NCBI GenBank assembly: GCA_013816615.1
Contig: JACDED010000042.1
Location: 1-32,878 of the forward strand
DNA length: 32,878 nt
Reading direction: 5' to 3'
DNA from: Bacteroidota bacterium
Lineage (GTDB): Bacteria; Bacteroidota; Bacteroidia; B-17B0; Aurantibacillaceae
Positions 15,322 through 23,406 of the stretch are shown one piece after another. Position numbers and translations under genes: made by a program. The notes under the pieces are model-generated. The model was not told the DNA's origin, made no database searches, and saw nothing but the letters and a program-made list of their open reading frames with translations. Each line of letters starts with the position of its first letter. Positions within the stretch are counted from its first letter, which is position 1.

Positions 15322-15355
15322 CACTAAGGCACTAAGAGCACAAAGCTTCACTAAG
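15322..15355 (+). repeat. CACTAAG short direct repeats
   Basis: CACTAAG at 15322, 15330 and 15349, with a one-base variant CACAAAG at 15339; start-to-start spacing is 8, 9 and 10 bp. Too short and too closely packed for a CRISPR array. Confidence 0.6.
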
Positions 15356-15373
15356 AAATTTTCCGCGCGCAAT

Positions 15374-16330
15374 TTAAAAAGCTGCAGTAAAATAAATTCC
15401 GCCCCAACTGTGATCTACCCCTGTATGATACTCTTGTGTAATGTAGGTTCTTGAATAGGTTATACTAAAACGTTTAAAAGCTACAACAATTTCTCCGGTG
15501 CCGGTAAAAACAAAACGTTCTACATTGTCGCCATCTATTACGTAAATATCTTTAGAGAATATTCCGCCTTGCAGTGTTGCATTATATCCCACTAATTTTG
15601 CGTTGGTTTTTATAACGCCATAAATTTTAAATTTTCTGCTTGAAGGTTGTTTTGATAAACCTAAATTATTAAAATATGGATCGAAGAAACCAATACGCGC
15701 ATTTAAGCCTGTACCAAGGTCTGTATACAAAGTGCCAAGTCGTGAATTTGCGTTCACCATCAATTCAAAATTCCTTTTGTAAATAATTCCTTTCTCTAAT
15801 TTGACACGATAATTAATTACAAGATCGTTTGCCAATTGATATTCCCAACTTAATGGGCGAATATTATCTAATCCTTTATGAATTGCTTTTTGTTCATCTT
15901 CGCAACGCGCGCACTTACCTATTCCACCAATATCGAGTTGCGTTTGAAGAAGTAATTTTTTTTCTTTCTTTAAAGAATTTAAAGAATGTGAAATAAAAAT
16001 CGTTCCGGTATAAGGCCGTTCACCAAACATAATAGTATCTATACGAATGCTTTTTGGTGTAAAGCAATCCTGCAGCGCATGAATACCATAATAGTTTACG
16101 GCATCTTTTAATTTTAATAATACTTTTGTAAATGGCGAATAACGCACTATAGGATGAATAAAGCTTAACTGTATCCCTTGTGTATAATAACGATCGGTAG
16201 CGCTAAAAAAATCATTCTCGTAATTAAATTTAATATAGTTTTCCTGTTTTATTTTTATGAGTGATGAATCTGTTTGAGAAAAAAAAACAGAGCTTAGTCC
16301 AAGAAAATATAAAAAGAGTTTTAGCTTCAA
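15374..16330 (-). CDS. LpxR-family outer-membrane lipid A 3'-O-deacylase-like protein
   Basis: 318 residues with a signal peptide ending near 'SVFFSQ' and a beta-barrel-like pattern ending in Phe ('WGGIYFTAAF'). The family signature is seen as N36-Y-E-N39-D40 with 'ATDRYYTQGIQLSF' (residues 36-57) and 'GERPYTGTIFISH' with H115, which align with the active-site Asn-Asp and His regions of Salmonella LpxR. LpxR removes the 3'-acyloxyacyl chain of lipid A in a Ca2+-dependent way. Bacteroidota homologues are annotated as 'LpxR family' without tested activity, so the substrate is inferred. The cysteine pair in 'KCARCEDEQ' (about 139-142) is unusual for an outer-membrane barrel. It stands alone between the act-cox terminator and the convergent VWA gene. 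Confidence 0.82.
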   Translation of the reverse strand: MKLKLFLYFLGLSSVFFSQTDSSLIKIKQENYIKFNYENDFFSATDRYYTQGIQLSFIHPIVRYSPFTKVLLKLKDAVNYYGIHALQDCFTPKSIRIDTIMFGERPYTGTIFISHSLNSLKKEKKLLLQTQLDIGGIGKCARCEDEQKAIHKGLDNIRPLSWEYQLANDLVINYRVKLEKGIIYKRNFELMVNANSRLGTLYTDLGTGLNARIGFFDPYFNNLGLSKQPSSRKFKIYGVIKTNAKLVGYNATLQGGIFSKDIYVIDGDNVERFVFTGTGEIVVAFKRFSITYSRTYITQEYHTGVDHSWGGIYFTAAF

Positions 16331-16403
16331 AATAGATGTTTCTTTATATACGTTTAATAAAGCATGTTAGTTTTCTTGCAAATTGATTTGGTTTTGAAAT
16401 TAT

Positions 16404-16453
16404 TCCTCAGGATTACAAATCCTGAGGAGCGAGGACAAATCCTGAGAAGCGGG
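16404..16453. repeat. Palindromic REP-like element with a decayed second unit
   Basis: An 11-bp stem (16404-16414 with 16418-16428), loop ACA, core CCTCAGGATT/AATCCTGAGG. It is followed at once by a diverged second half-unit, AGGACAAATCCTGAGAAGCGG (16432-16452). It is unrelated in sequence to the RAYT palindromes at 2342 and 3061. It lies in the 208-bp gap between the LpxR-like gene and the act-cox terminator. Confidence 0.7.
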
Positions 16454-16500
16454 TCTATTGCTCACGCAAAATTACGATCTCTTAATGTTGATTTAAAACA

Positions 16501-16531
16501 AAAAAACCCCGAATAAAATTCGGGGTTTTTT
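16501..16531 (-). terminator. Intrinsic terminator of the act-cox operon
   Basis: A 13-bp perfect stem (16501-16513 with 16519-16531), 5-nt loop, core ACCCCGAA/TTCGGGGT, with a T-run on the minus strand, 8 nt past the coxA stop. Confidence 0.88.
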
Positions 16532-16538
16532 AAAATTA

Positions 16539-18362
16539 TTAGTGACTGTCTCCGTCTTGCTCTCCTTCTTCGAGGGGAACAGTTTGAACAACGAAATCTT
16601 TTTCTTTTCCTGGTTTAGAATAATCATAAGCCCAACGGTGAACTACAGGTAAAGCACCTGGCCAGTTACCATGGATATTAGCCATTGGAGTTGTCCACTC
16701 TAATGTATTTGAATTCCAAGGGTTTTGAGGAGCTTTCTCGCCGCGGAAAATACTGTAGAAGAAGTTGAATAAGAAAACCCCTTGTCCTAATGCACCAATA
16801 ATAGCGCAGATAGTAACAATTTCGTTAATATCAACTAAGTTATCGAACATTGGGAAGTTAGAGTTTGTATAGTAACGACGAGGTACGCCGGCCAATCCTA
16901 AAAAGTGCATTGGGAAGAATACGCCGTAAGCCATTGTTAAAGTGATCCAAAAGTGAACATAACCTAATTTTTTGTTCATCATGCGTAAGAACATTTTCGG
17001 AAACCAGTGGTAAACACCGGCAAACATACCGAAGATGGCACTTAAACCCATTACAATATGGAAGTGAGCAACCACGAAGTAAGTATCGTGTACGTTGATA
17101 TCTAAAGTAGAATCTGCAAGGATAATACCTGTAACACCACCGGTGATAAATGAAGAAACCAATCCAATAGAGAATAACATTGCAGGTGTGAATTGGATAT
17201 TACCTTTCCACATTGTTGTGATATAGTTAAACGCTTTTACTGCAGATGGAATTGCAATTAATAAAGTTGTAAATACGAATACAGATCCTAAGAAAGGATT
17301 CATACCTGTCATAAACATATGGTGACCCCATACGATAAATGATAAGAAACCGATCGCTAACATGGAGCCGATCATGGCACGGTAACCAAAAATCGGTTTA
17401 CGTGAGCTTGTTGCAATAACTTCTGATGTAATACCTAAAGCCGGTAATAATACGATATATACCTCAGGGTGACCTAAGAACCAGAATAAGTGTTCAAATA
17501 ATACAGGGCTTCCACCTACGTTATCTAAAGGGCGTCCACCAATGTAGATGTCAGATAAATAGAAAGATGTTCCTAAGCTTCTATCGCAAAGTAATAATAC
17601 AACGCAAGAAACTAAAACAGGGAAAGATAATACACCTAAAATTGCAGTGATCAAAAACGCCCAAACAGTTAATGGCATTCTTGTCATTTTCATTCCTTTG
17701 GTACGTAAATTAAGTACAGTTACTACGTAATTGATACCGCCTAATAATGAAGATACAACGAATAAAGTCATAGAGAATAACCAAAGTGTCATCCCTAATT
17801 TAGAGCCGGGAATAGCTTCAGGTAATGCAGATAAAGGAGGATAAATTGTCCAACCGGCAGAAGCAGGGCCGTCATCAATAAATAAAGAAGCAGTCATGAT
17901 AACACTTGATGCAAAGAAGAACCAGTATGAAAGCATGTTTAAGAATCCGGATGCCATATCACGTGCACCAACCTGGTAAGGAATTAAAAGGTTAGCGAAC
18001 GTTCCACTTAAACCACCTGTTAATACAAAGAACACCATGATGGTACCATGGATAGTAACAAGCGCTAAGTACATGTTTGGATCAAGAATTCCATCTTTAC
18101 CCCATTTATCACCTAACATTGCATTGATGAAACCAAATTTTTCACCAGGCCATGCTAATTGCATACGAAAGATAACAGACATCGTCATTGCAATTACAGC
18201 CATTACAATGGCAGTAATTAAAAACTGACGCGAGATCATTTTGTGATCCATACTGAAAACGTATTTGCTCACAAAACTTTCTTCATGATCATCGTGATCA
18301 TGCACATGATCGTGATGAGCCAAATGCTCTTTTTCTAATTCTGAATTTTTTACGGTAGCCAT
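16539..18362 (-). CDS. coxA: Cytochrome c oxidase subunit I
   Basis: 607 residues, 12 or so membrane helices, haem-copper oxidase catalytic subunit reducing O2 to water with proton pumping. Ligands visible: low-spin haem His H105 ('LVTIHGTIM'), CuB/Tyr crosslink H298 and Y302 in 'GHPEVYIVLLP', CuB H347-H348 ('WGHHMF'), haem ligands H433 and H435 in 'HDTYFVVAHFH'. E300 in HPEVY is the D-channel glutamate of A1-type oxidases. The N-terminus carries a short histidine/aspartate-rich stretch (residues 13-27, 'HLAHHDHVHDHDDHE') of unknown role. It is the last gene of the act-cox operon, 30 nt after coxB. Subunits III and IV are not encoded next to it. Confidence 0.96.
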   Translation of the reverse strand: MATVKNSELEKEHLAHHDHVHDHDDHEESFVSKYVFSMDHKMISRQFLITAIVMAVIAMTMSVIFRMQLAWPGEKFGFINAMLGDKWGKDGILDPNMYLALVTIHGTIMVFFVLTGGLSGTFANLLIPYQVGARDMASGFLNMLSYWFFFASSVIMTASLFIDDGPASAGWTIYPPLSALPEAIPGSKLGMTLWLFSMTLFVVSSLLGGINYVVTVLNLRTKGMKMTRMPLTVWAFLITAILGVLSFPVLVSCVVLLLCDRSLGTSFYLSDIYIGGRPLDNVGGSPVLFEHLFWFLGHPEVYIVLLPALGITSEVIATSSRKPIFGYRAMIGSMLAIGFLSFIVWGHHMFMTGMNPFLGSVFVFTTLLIAIPSAVKAFNYITTMWKGNIQFTPAMLFSIGLVSSFITGGVTGIILADSTLDINVHDTYFVVAHFHIVMGLSAIFGMFAGVYHWFPKMFLRMMNKKLGYVHFWITLTMAYGVFFPMHFLGLAGVPRRYYTNSNFPMFDNLVDINEIVTICAIIGALGQGVFLFNFFYSIFRGEKAPQNPWNSNTLEWTTPMANIHGNWPGALPVVHRWAYDYSKPGKEKDFVVQTVPLEEGEQDGDSH

Positions 18363-18392
18363 CTTTATTTTATTTAGAATATTTTTTAATTA

Positions 18393-19430
18393 TTATTTTG
18401 CAGCAACAGCTGATTTAAATACTTTTTGTTTTGCCATCCAGGCATTATAATCTGCTTCAGTATCAACAATAACATTCATTTGCATATTGTAGTGAGATGC
18501 ACCACAAATTTTGTTACATAATAAAAGGTAATCAAACTCAACAGGATCTTTTCCGAATTTAGCACGTTGTGCATTGATACCTGCCATCATTTTAACTACA
18601 TACGGATCGTTTTTCATCTCGACAGTAGTTTTTGTAGGTTTGAATTTAAATGTGGTGATCATACCCGGTACACAATTCATTTGCGCACGGAAGTGAGGTA
18701 AATATGCAGAGTGAATTACATCACGACTACGCATTACCAATTCGATCTCACGATTAACAGGGATGTGGAATTCATTCTTAATATTTGCAATATCATCAAA
18801 GCCTGCAGCATCAGTTGTATCCATGCCCATTGCATTAGATCCATCGATCTGACGGTAATCTGTTTCGCCTAATTTACCGTCTTTACCTGCGTAACGGGCA
18901 CTCCAGTCAAATTGTTTTGCGTATAATTCAACTACAACACGGTTAGGATCTTTAGCATCTTCCATGATCTCGTTCCAAAACTTTAGACCGAAAATAATGA
19001 TGAATGCTAATACAACAGCAGGGATAATGGTCCAGGCCATTTCTAATTTATTGTTATGTGTAATGAAAGAAGCTTTTGTAGTTTTTAAACCACGGTATTT
19101 ATAAGCAAACCAGAATAAAAAGAAGTTTGTAATAATAAATACCACAGTAATTAAATACATATTGTAATCCCAAAGCATATCGATCTTAACACCATGCTCA
19201 GAAGCAGAAGGAGGTAATGAACGATCCATCCAGCGGTTTACCTGCCAGAAGAAAAACAAAAAGAAAAAGATCATGAAAGTAAGCATAGCTTTTCCCATCA
19301 TGTTATTATCGGTTTCGGTAATTTGCCATTCTTTTGTCTTTTTTAAGCCGCGGCTTAACTCAATGACTCTTAATAATTGGTGTCCCGCAATTACTAATAA
19401 AACGATGGCTAACAGTACTAAAAAATTCAT
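18393..19430 (-). CDS. coxB: Cytochrome c oxidase subunit II (CuA)
   Basis: 345 residues. It has an extra N-terminal membrane helix (about 2-20), then two subunit-II helices (about 46-63 and 92-110, with another hydrophobic stretch at 130-150), then the periplasmic cupredoxin domain. CuA ligands are H240 ('VIHSAYLPHFRAQMN'), C305 and C309 ('CNKICG'), H313 and M316. It accepts electrons from cytochrome c or directly from the alternative complex III haems and passes them to subunit I. There is no fused C-terminal cytochrome c domain, so it is aa3-like rather than caa3. It lies 59 nt downstream of actF and 30 nt upstream of coxA. Confidence 0.95.
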   Translation of the reverse strand: MNFLVLLAIVLLVIAGHQLLRVIELSRGLKKTKEWQITETDNNMMGKAMLTFMIFFFLFFFWQVNRWMDRSLPPSASEHGVKIDMLWDYNMYLITVVFIITNFFLFWFAYKYRGLKTTKASFITHNNKLEMAWTIIPAVVLAFIIIFGLKFWNEIMEDAKDPNRVVVELYAKQFDWSARYAGKDGKLGETDYRQIDGSNAMGMDTTDAAGFDDIANIKNEFHIPVNREIELVMRSRDVIHSAYLPHFRAQMNCVPGMITTFKFKPTKTTVEMKNDPYVVKMMAGINAQRAKFGKDPVEFDYLLLCNKICGASHYNMQMNVIVDTEADYNAWMAKQKVFKSAVAAK

Positions 19431-19489
19431 TTTATTTAATTTTTATATTTTTAATTCTATTTTTTCTTTACTAAAAATGCAATATGCAA

Positions 19490-20725
19490 TTAGGTTGAAT
19501 GGTGTAAGCTTTCGTTTAAGAAAGGGTGATTTTTTACCATTAACGGTGCTTTTGCAAGTGCATTTAAAACAACATAAATAAATAAGCCCAAGAAGAAAAA
19601 GAAGTTACCAAACTCCATCCAGCTTAAACCGTGCCAGTGGTGACCAACGGTTCCCGGCATTACGATCATGATCACATCCATATAGTGACCAATAAAAATA
19701 ATTGTACCAACAAACATCAGGAAGAAGAAATTACGTTTGCTATCGCGGCTCATTAACATGATCATCGGGAATGCAAAGTTTACAAAGAAAACAGTCCACA
19801 TTAAACCTTTAAAGCTTTCCCAACGTGTTTGGAAATAAATTACCTCTTCAGGAATATCTGCATACCAGATCAACATAAATTGAGAGAAGTATAAGTATGT
19901 CCATAAGAAAGAGATCGCGAACATCCATTTACCTAAATCATGAATTGTACTTTCAGTAACGAATTCTAAATACCCTAATTTTTTTAACCAGATAACTAAA
20001 ACTGTAATAGCAACTAAAGCGCTGATCCACATACCTGAGAAGATATACCATCCAAATAATGTAGAGAACCAGTGTGTGTCGATGCTCATTAACCAATCCC
20101 ATGATGATGTAGAAGAAGTAACGGCAAATAATACCATGAACCAAGCACCTAACTTAATATTTTTCCAGTGGTAAGAGTTATTGATATCAATATCTAATTT
20201 ATCAGCTTCTAAAGAGTTATTACGAAGCTTCATTGTAAACCAATACCAGCCTGCCATATAAAGAATTGTTCTTAACCACCAGAACCAGCCAAAGTAACCG
20301 ATCTTGTTGGCAATAACCTCATCATAATTTGCGTGACCAGGAGTTGCAATACCATCCGCCATCCAATGATAGATGTGGTGAATATGTAACTGACCAAGAA
20401 TAAATAACAATAACATTAAACTTAAACCGTAAGGTAAGTACATCATTACTGCTTCAATAATACGTTTAACGGTTGTTGACCATCCTGCTTCTGCAGCATA
20501 TTGCAATCCTAAAAAGAATGCAGCAGCTAAAGATAAAGCCATAAAAAAGAATGACCCGGCAAACAAATTGCTCCATGCACGGGTACCGGCGTGGTAATGA
20601 TCTGCCTCGTCTTCTTTATCAAACACAAACATTAGTATGATTGATAATAAACCTAACGCCATTAAAACAAATGAGAACATTTTTGCTTTTGGCGGTACTG
20701 TAAAATTTAATTTTTCGGTATTCAT
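19490..20725 (-). CDS. actF: Alternative complex III subunit ActF
   Basis: 411 residues, about ten membrane helices, the usual size of ActF, which resembles a second, C-terminally different copy of the NrfD-like ActC. Recognisable segments are 'RAWSNLFAGSFFFMALSLAAAFFLGLQYAAEAGWS', 'LHIHHIYHW' and 'SIDTHWFSTLFGWYIFSG'. In Flavobacterium johnsoniae and Rhodothermus complexes this subunit is membrane integral and may form part of a proton path. It is placed between the monohaem actE and coxB, linking the quinol oxidoreductase to the oxidase in one transcript. Confidence 0.93.
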   Translation of the reverse strand: MNTEKLNFTVPPKAKMFSFVLMALGLLSIILMFVFDKEDEADHYHAGTRAWSNLFAGSFFFMALSLAAAFFLGLQYAAEAGWSTTVKRIIEAVMMYLPYGLSLMLLLFILGQLHIHHIYHWMADGIATPGHANYDEVIANKIGYFGWFWWLRTILYMAGWYWFTMKLRNNSLEADKLDIDINNSYHWKNIKLGAWFMVLFAVTSSTSSWDWLMSIDTHWFSTLFGWYIFSGMWISALVAITVLVIWLKKLGYLEFVTESTIHDLGKWMFAISFLWTYLYFSQFMLIWYADIPEEVIYFQTRWESFKGLMWTVFFVNFAFPMIMLMSRDSKRNFFFLMFVGTIIFIGHYMDVIMIVMPGTVGHHWHGLSWMEFGNFFFFLGLFIYVVLNALAKAPLMVKNHPFLNESLHHST

Positions 20726-20750
20726 AGTCTCTCTTAAATCTTAATTAATA

Positions 20751-21392
20751 TTAGTGATGTGCAGGTGTAACAGTTGCAGTAACAGCAGCTTTAGTGCTAT
20801 CAGTTGCAGCTTCCTTAGGCCCTTGTAATTTTTGTACATAAAAAACCAATTTCCAACGCTCTAATTGTGTTAGTTGGCTTGAGTGCGAACCCATAGAACC
20901 TTTACCATAAGTAATTGTATGGAAAATTTTTCCTTCGGGTAAATTTTTCAAAGCGCCGGCATATGCGGGAGGCGGACCAGGTAATTTACCACCAACTTTT
21001 CCATCACCAGCACCAGTAGCGCCGTGGCAATGCACACAAAATTTACCGTATAATACTTCACCATCTTTTTCAAACGCTTCGCGTTGACTTCCGTATGGGT
21101 TATGTAAATTTAAACCTGCCTGCTCGTAACCTTCAGTTGTGTTAGCATAAGCATATGGTAAATAACCACGTGCAACAGTTCCAGCTACAGGCAACATAGC
21201 GTTATCTAGCGTAACACCGTCAACAGTATGCGTTTGATAATATTCTAATGATGGAGAACGATACATATCAGGCATAAATTCAATGCCGGGACTGTTTTGA
21301 TCTCTTTTACCACAAGATGTAAAACCCATCATTACCAAGCCTGTAAGGGCTGAAGCAAAAACAAATTTTATGGTTGTATAATGTTTTTTCAT
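20751..21392 (-). CDS. actE: Alternative complex III monohaem cytochrome c ActE
   Basis: 213 residues. A lipoprotein signal ends at 'GFTSC' with C27 as the likely acylated residue, so the protein is anchored to the outer face of the inner membrane. One class I cytochrome c domain carries C119-VH-C122-H123 ('FCVHCHGATGAGDG'), with M167 ('GKGSMGSHSSQL') as the probable distal ligand. It takes electrons from ActA and passes them towards CuA. The tail is Ala/Thr-rich and ends in 'PAHH'. The actD stop is only 4 nt from its start. Confidence 0.93.
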   Translation of the reverse strand: MKKHYTTIKFVFASALTGLVMMGFTSCGKRDQNSPGIEFMPDMYRSPSLEYYQTHTVDGVTLDNAMLPVAGTVARGYLPYAYANTTEGYEQAGLNLHNPYGSQREAFEKDGEVLYGKFCVHCHGATGAGDGKVGGKLPGPPPAYAGALKNLPEGKIFHTITYGKGSMGSHSSQLTQLERWKLVFYVQKLQGPKEAATDSTKAAVTATVTPAHH

Positions 21393-21396
21393 ACTA

Positions 21397-21963
21397 TTAA
21401 TGTGTTTCTTCTAATACATATTTTGGTTCAACAACAAAAGTGCCTTTGTGATTTACTTCTTCAGCACCGTTTGCTTTCATGATCTCTTCAGCTTTTTGGG
21501 CTTGCTCATCATTTAACTCTAAATAAATTAAGAATTTATCGTCAGTTGTTCTTGGGTCAGGATTTTTTGCTTTAGCACCCGGAATTAACCAGCAACGTAA
21601 AAAATAAGTTAATGCCATACCGTGAGCCGCACAAAAAACTGTTGCTTCAAACGTAATTGGAATAAATGCAGGAATAGCCATGTAATAAGCAAAACTTGGT
21701 TTACCACCAATATCCTGTGGCCAATCGTGCACCATCATATACCACATCATTAATGTAGCTAAAGATGTTCCGGTAATACCATAAATAAAAGCGCAAATTG
21801 CAATACGTGTTCTTGGAACACCAATTATACTATCAATACCGTGAATAGGCATTGGTGTATAAACTTCTTTAATACGGATACCGGCAGTTCTTAACTTTTT
21901 ACAAGCTTCCAGTAGTGGCACTTCATCGCCAAATACACCGTGGATTATATGTTTATTTGCCAT
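21397..21963 (-). CDS. actD: Alternative complex III subunit ActD (DUF3341)
   Basis: 188 residues with two membrane helices (about 56-78 and 97-117) between a soluble N-terminal domain ('IIHGVFGDEVPLLEACKKLR') and a soluble C-terminal part ('FLIYLELNDEQAQKAEEIMKANGAEEV'). This is the DUF3341 pattern that defines ActD, a peripheral helper subunit of alternative complex III. It carries no cofactor motif. It sits between actC and actE with gaps of 18 and 4 nt. Confidence 0.93.
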   Translation of the reverse strand: MANKHIIHGVFGDEVPLLEACKKLRTAGIRIKEVYTPMPIHGIDSIIGVPRTRIAICAFIYGITGTSLATLMMWYMMVHDWPQDIGGKPSFAYYMAIPAFIPITFEATVFCAAHGMALTYFLRCWLIPGAKAKNPDPRTTDDKFLIYLELNDEQAQKAEEIMKANGAEEVNHKGTFVVEPKYVLEETH

Positions 21964-21981
21964 ATTGTTTAGTTCAATTGA

Positions 21982-23370
21982 TTAGTGATGAGTAATATGT
22001 TTAGCTGCTTCTTTTTGAGATTGGCCAGACGATTTTAAAATTGTTTTTAATTCTGCCTGTGCAATAACCGGGAAGAAACGAGAGAACAATAAGAAGAAAG
22101 TTCCAAACATTCCAATTGTTCCAACAAAAATTCCAATATCAATAAATGAAGGTGTGTAAGTATTCCATGTAGATGGTAAATACGTACGGCATAATGTTGG
22201 AACGATAATTACAAAACGCTCAAACCACATACCGATATTGATCACAATTGAAATTACGAATGTGAACCAAATGCTTGTACGCCATTTTTTTACCCAGAAT
22301 AATTGAGGAGAAAATACGTTACATGACATCATGATCCAGTAACTCCAGGCCATTGGACCAGTTGCACGATTTAAGAATGCGTATTGTTCCCACTCTACTC
22401 CAGAATACCATGCTACGAATAACTCAGTTAAATAAGCAACACCTACAATTGAACCTGTAACAATAATTACAATGTTCATGTACTCGATGTGTTTAATGGT
22501 AACATAGGCTTCTAATTTGTAAATTTTACGAACTACTAACATTAACGTTAATACCATCGCAAAACCTGAGAATACCGCACCCGATACGAAGTATGGAGGG
22601 AAGATGGTGGTGTGCCATCCCGGAACTACCGAAGTAGCAAAGTCAAAAGATACAATGGAGTGTACCGAGAATACAAGTGGAGTTGATAAACCTGCAAGTA
22701 CTAAAGAAACTTCTTCAAAACGGCTCCAGTGACGAGCGCTTCCGCCCCAACCGAATGATAAAACACCGTACATTTTCTTTTGCCAAGGTTTGATAACGCG
22801 ATCGCGGATCATACCAAAATCAGGAATTAAACCAATGTACCAGAAAACAATAGATACAGTTGCATAAGTTGATACCGCAAATACATCCCATAATAATGGT
22901 GAGTTAAAGTTAGGCCATAAAGAACCAAATTGATTTGGTAATGGGAATAACATATAATCTAACCATGGGCGACCAGTGTGTAACAATACGAAGATAGCCG
23001 CACAAAGTACCGCAAAGATCGTCATCGCTTCTGCAGAACGGTTAATTGCCATACGCCATTTTTGACGGAACAATAATAATACTGCAGAGATCAAAGTACC
23101 AGCGTGACCAATACCGATCCACCATACGAAGTTAGTAATATCCCAAGCCCAATCTACTCCATTGTTAGATCCCCAGGCACCAATACCAACACCAATGGTG
23201 TAAGCTAAACAACCTATTCCCCAAAGGAAAGATAAGGCGCAAAGTGTGATAAGGGTGTACCAGCCTTTAGCTGCTTTACCTTCAATGGGCGCAATAATAT
23301 CATCAGTAATCTGGCGGTAACTTTTATCGCCAAGTATTAACGGTATCCTAATTTCTGATTCTGCGTGCAT
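21982..23370 (-). CDS. actC: Alternative complex III quinol-binding subunit ActC (NrfD-like)
   Basis: 462 residues, about ten membrane helices, NrfD/PsrC family. Conserved stretches include 'WWIGIGHAGTLISAVLLLFRQKWR' and 'WHTTIFPPYFVSGAVFSGFAMVLTLMLV'. In solved ACIII structures this subunit provides the quinol site next to the Fe-S domain of ActB. The C-terminus is His-rich ('AAKHITHH'). Upstream actB ends 36 nt away. Confidence 0.95.
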   Translation of the reverse strand: MHAESEIRIPLILGDKSYRQITDDIIAPIEGKAAKGWYTLITLCALSFLWGIGCLAYTIGVGIGAWGSNNGVDWAWDITNFVWWIGIGHAGTLISAVLLLFRQKWRMAINRSAEAMTIFAVLCAAIFVLLHTGRPWLDYMLFPLPNQFGSLWPNFNSPLLWDVFAVSTYATVSIVFWYIGLIPDFGMIRDRVIKPWQKKMYGVLSFGWGGSARHWSRFEEVSLVLAGLSTPLVFSVHSIVSFDFATSVVPGWHTTIFPPYFVSGAVFSGFAMVLTLMLVVRKIYKLEAYVTIKHIEYMNIVIIVTGSIVGVAYLTELFVAWYSGVEWEQYAFLNRATGPMAWSYWIMMSCNVFSPQLFWVKKWRTSIWFTFVISIVINIGMWFERFVIIVPTLCRTYLPSTWNTYTPSFIDIGIFVGTIGMFGTFFLLFSRFFPVIAQAELKTILKSSGQSQKEAAKHITHH

Positions 23371-23406
23371 ACTTTATTTTTAATTTTTTTATACTAATAC
23401 TAAATA

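Larger units (their letters stand above)
15058..15373. other. 316-bp gene-free spacer packed with repeat-like elements
   Basis: No credible ORF. From left to right it holds a GCCACGAATTACACTAAT-type element (15075-15102), an AT-rich stretch, a structured GC-rich island (about 15172-15262), and a CACTAAG direct-repeat cluster (15322-15355). It separates two convergent genes, so promoters are not needed here. Confidence 0.75.

Noticed and set aside
15322-15355. CACTAAG repeats as a CRISPR array
   Set aside because: Units are 7 bp with 1-3 bp between them; there are no 25-40 bp spacers and no cas genes.
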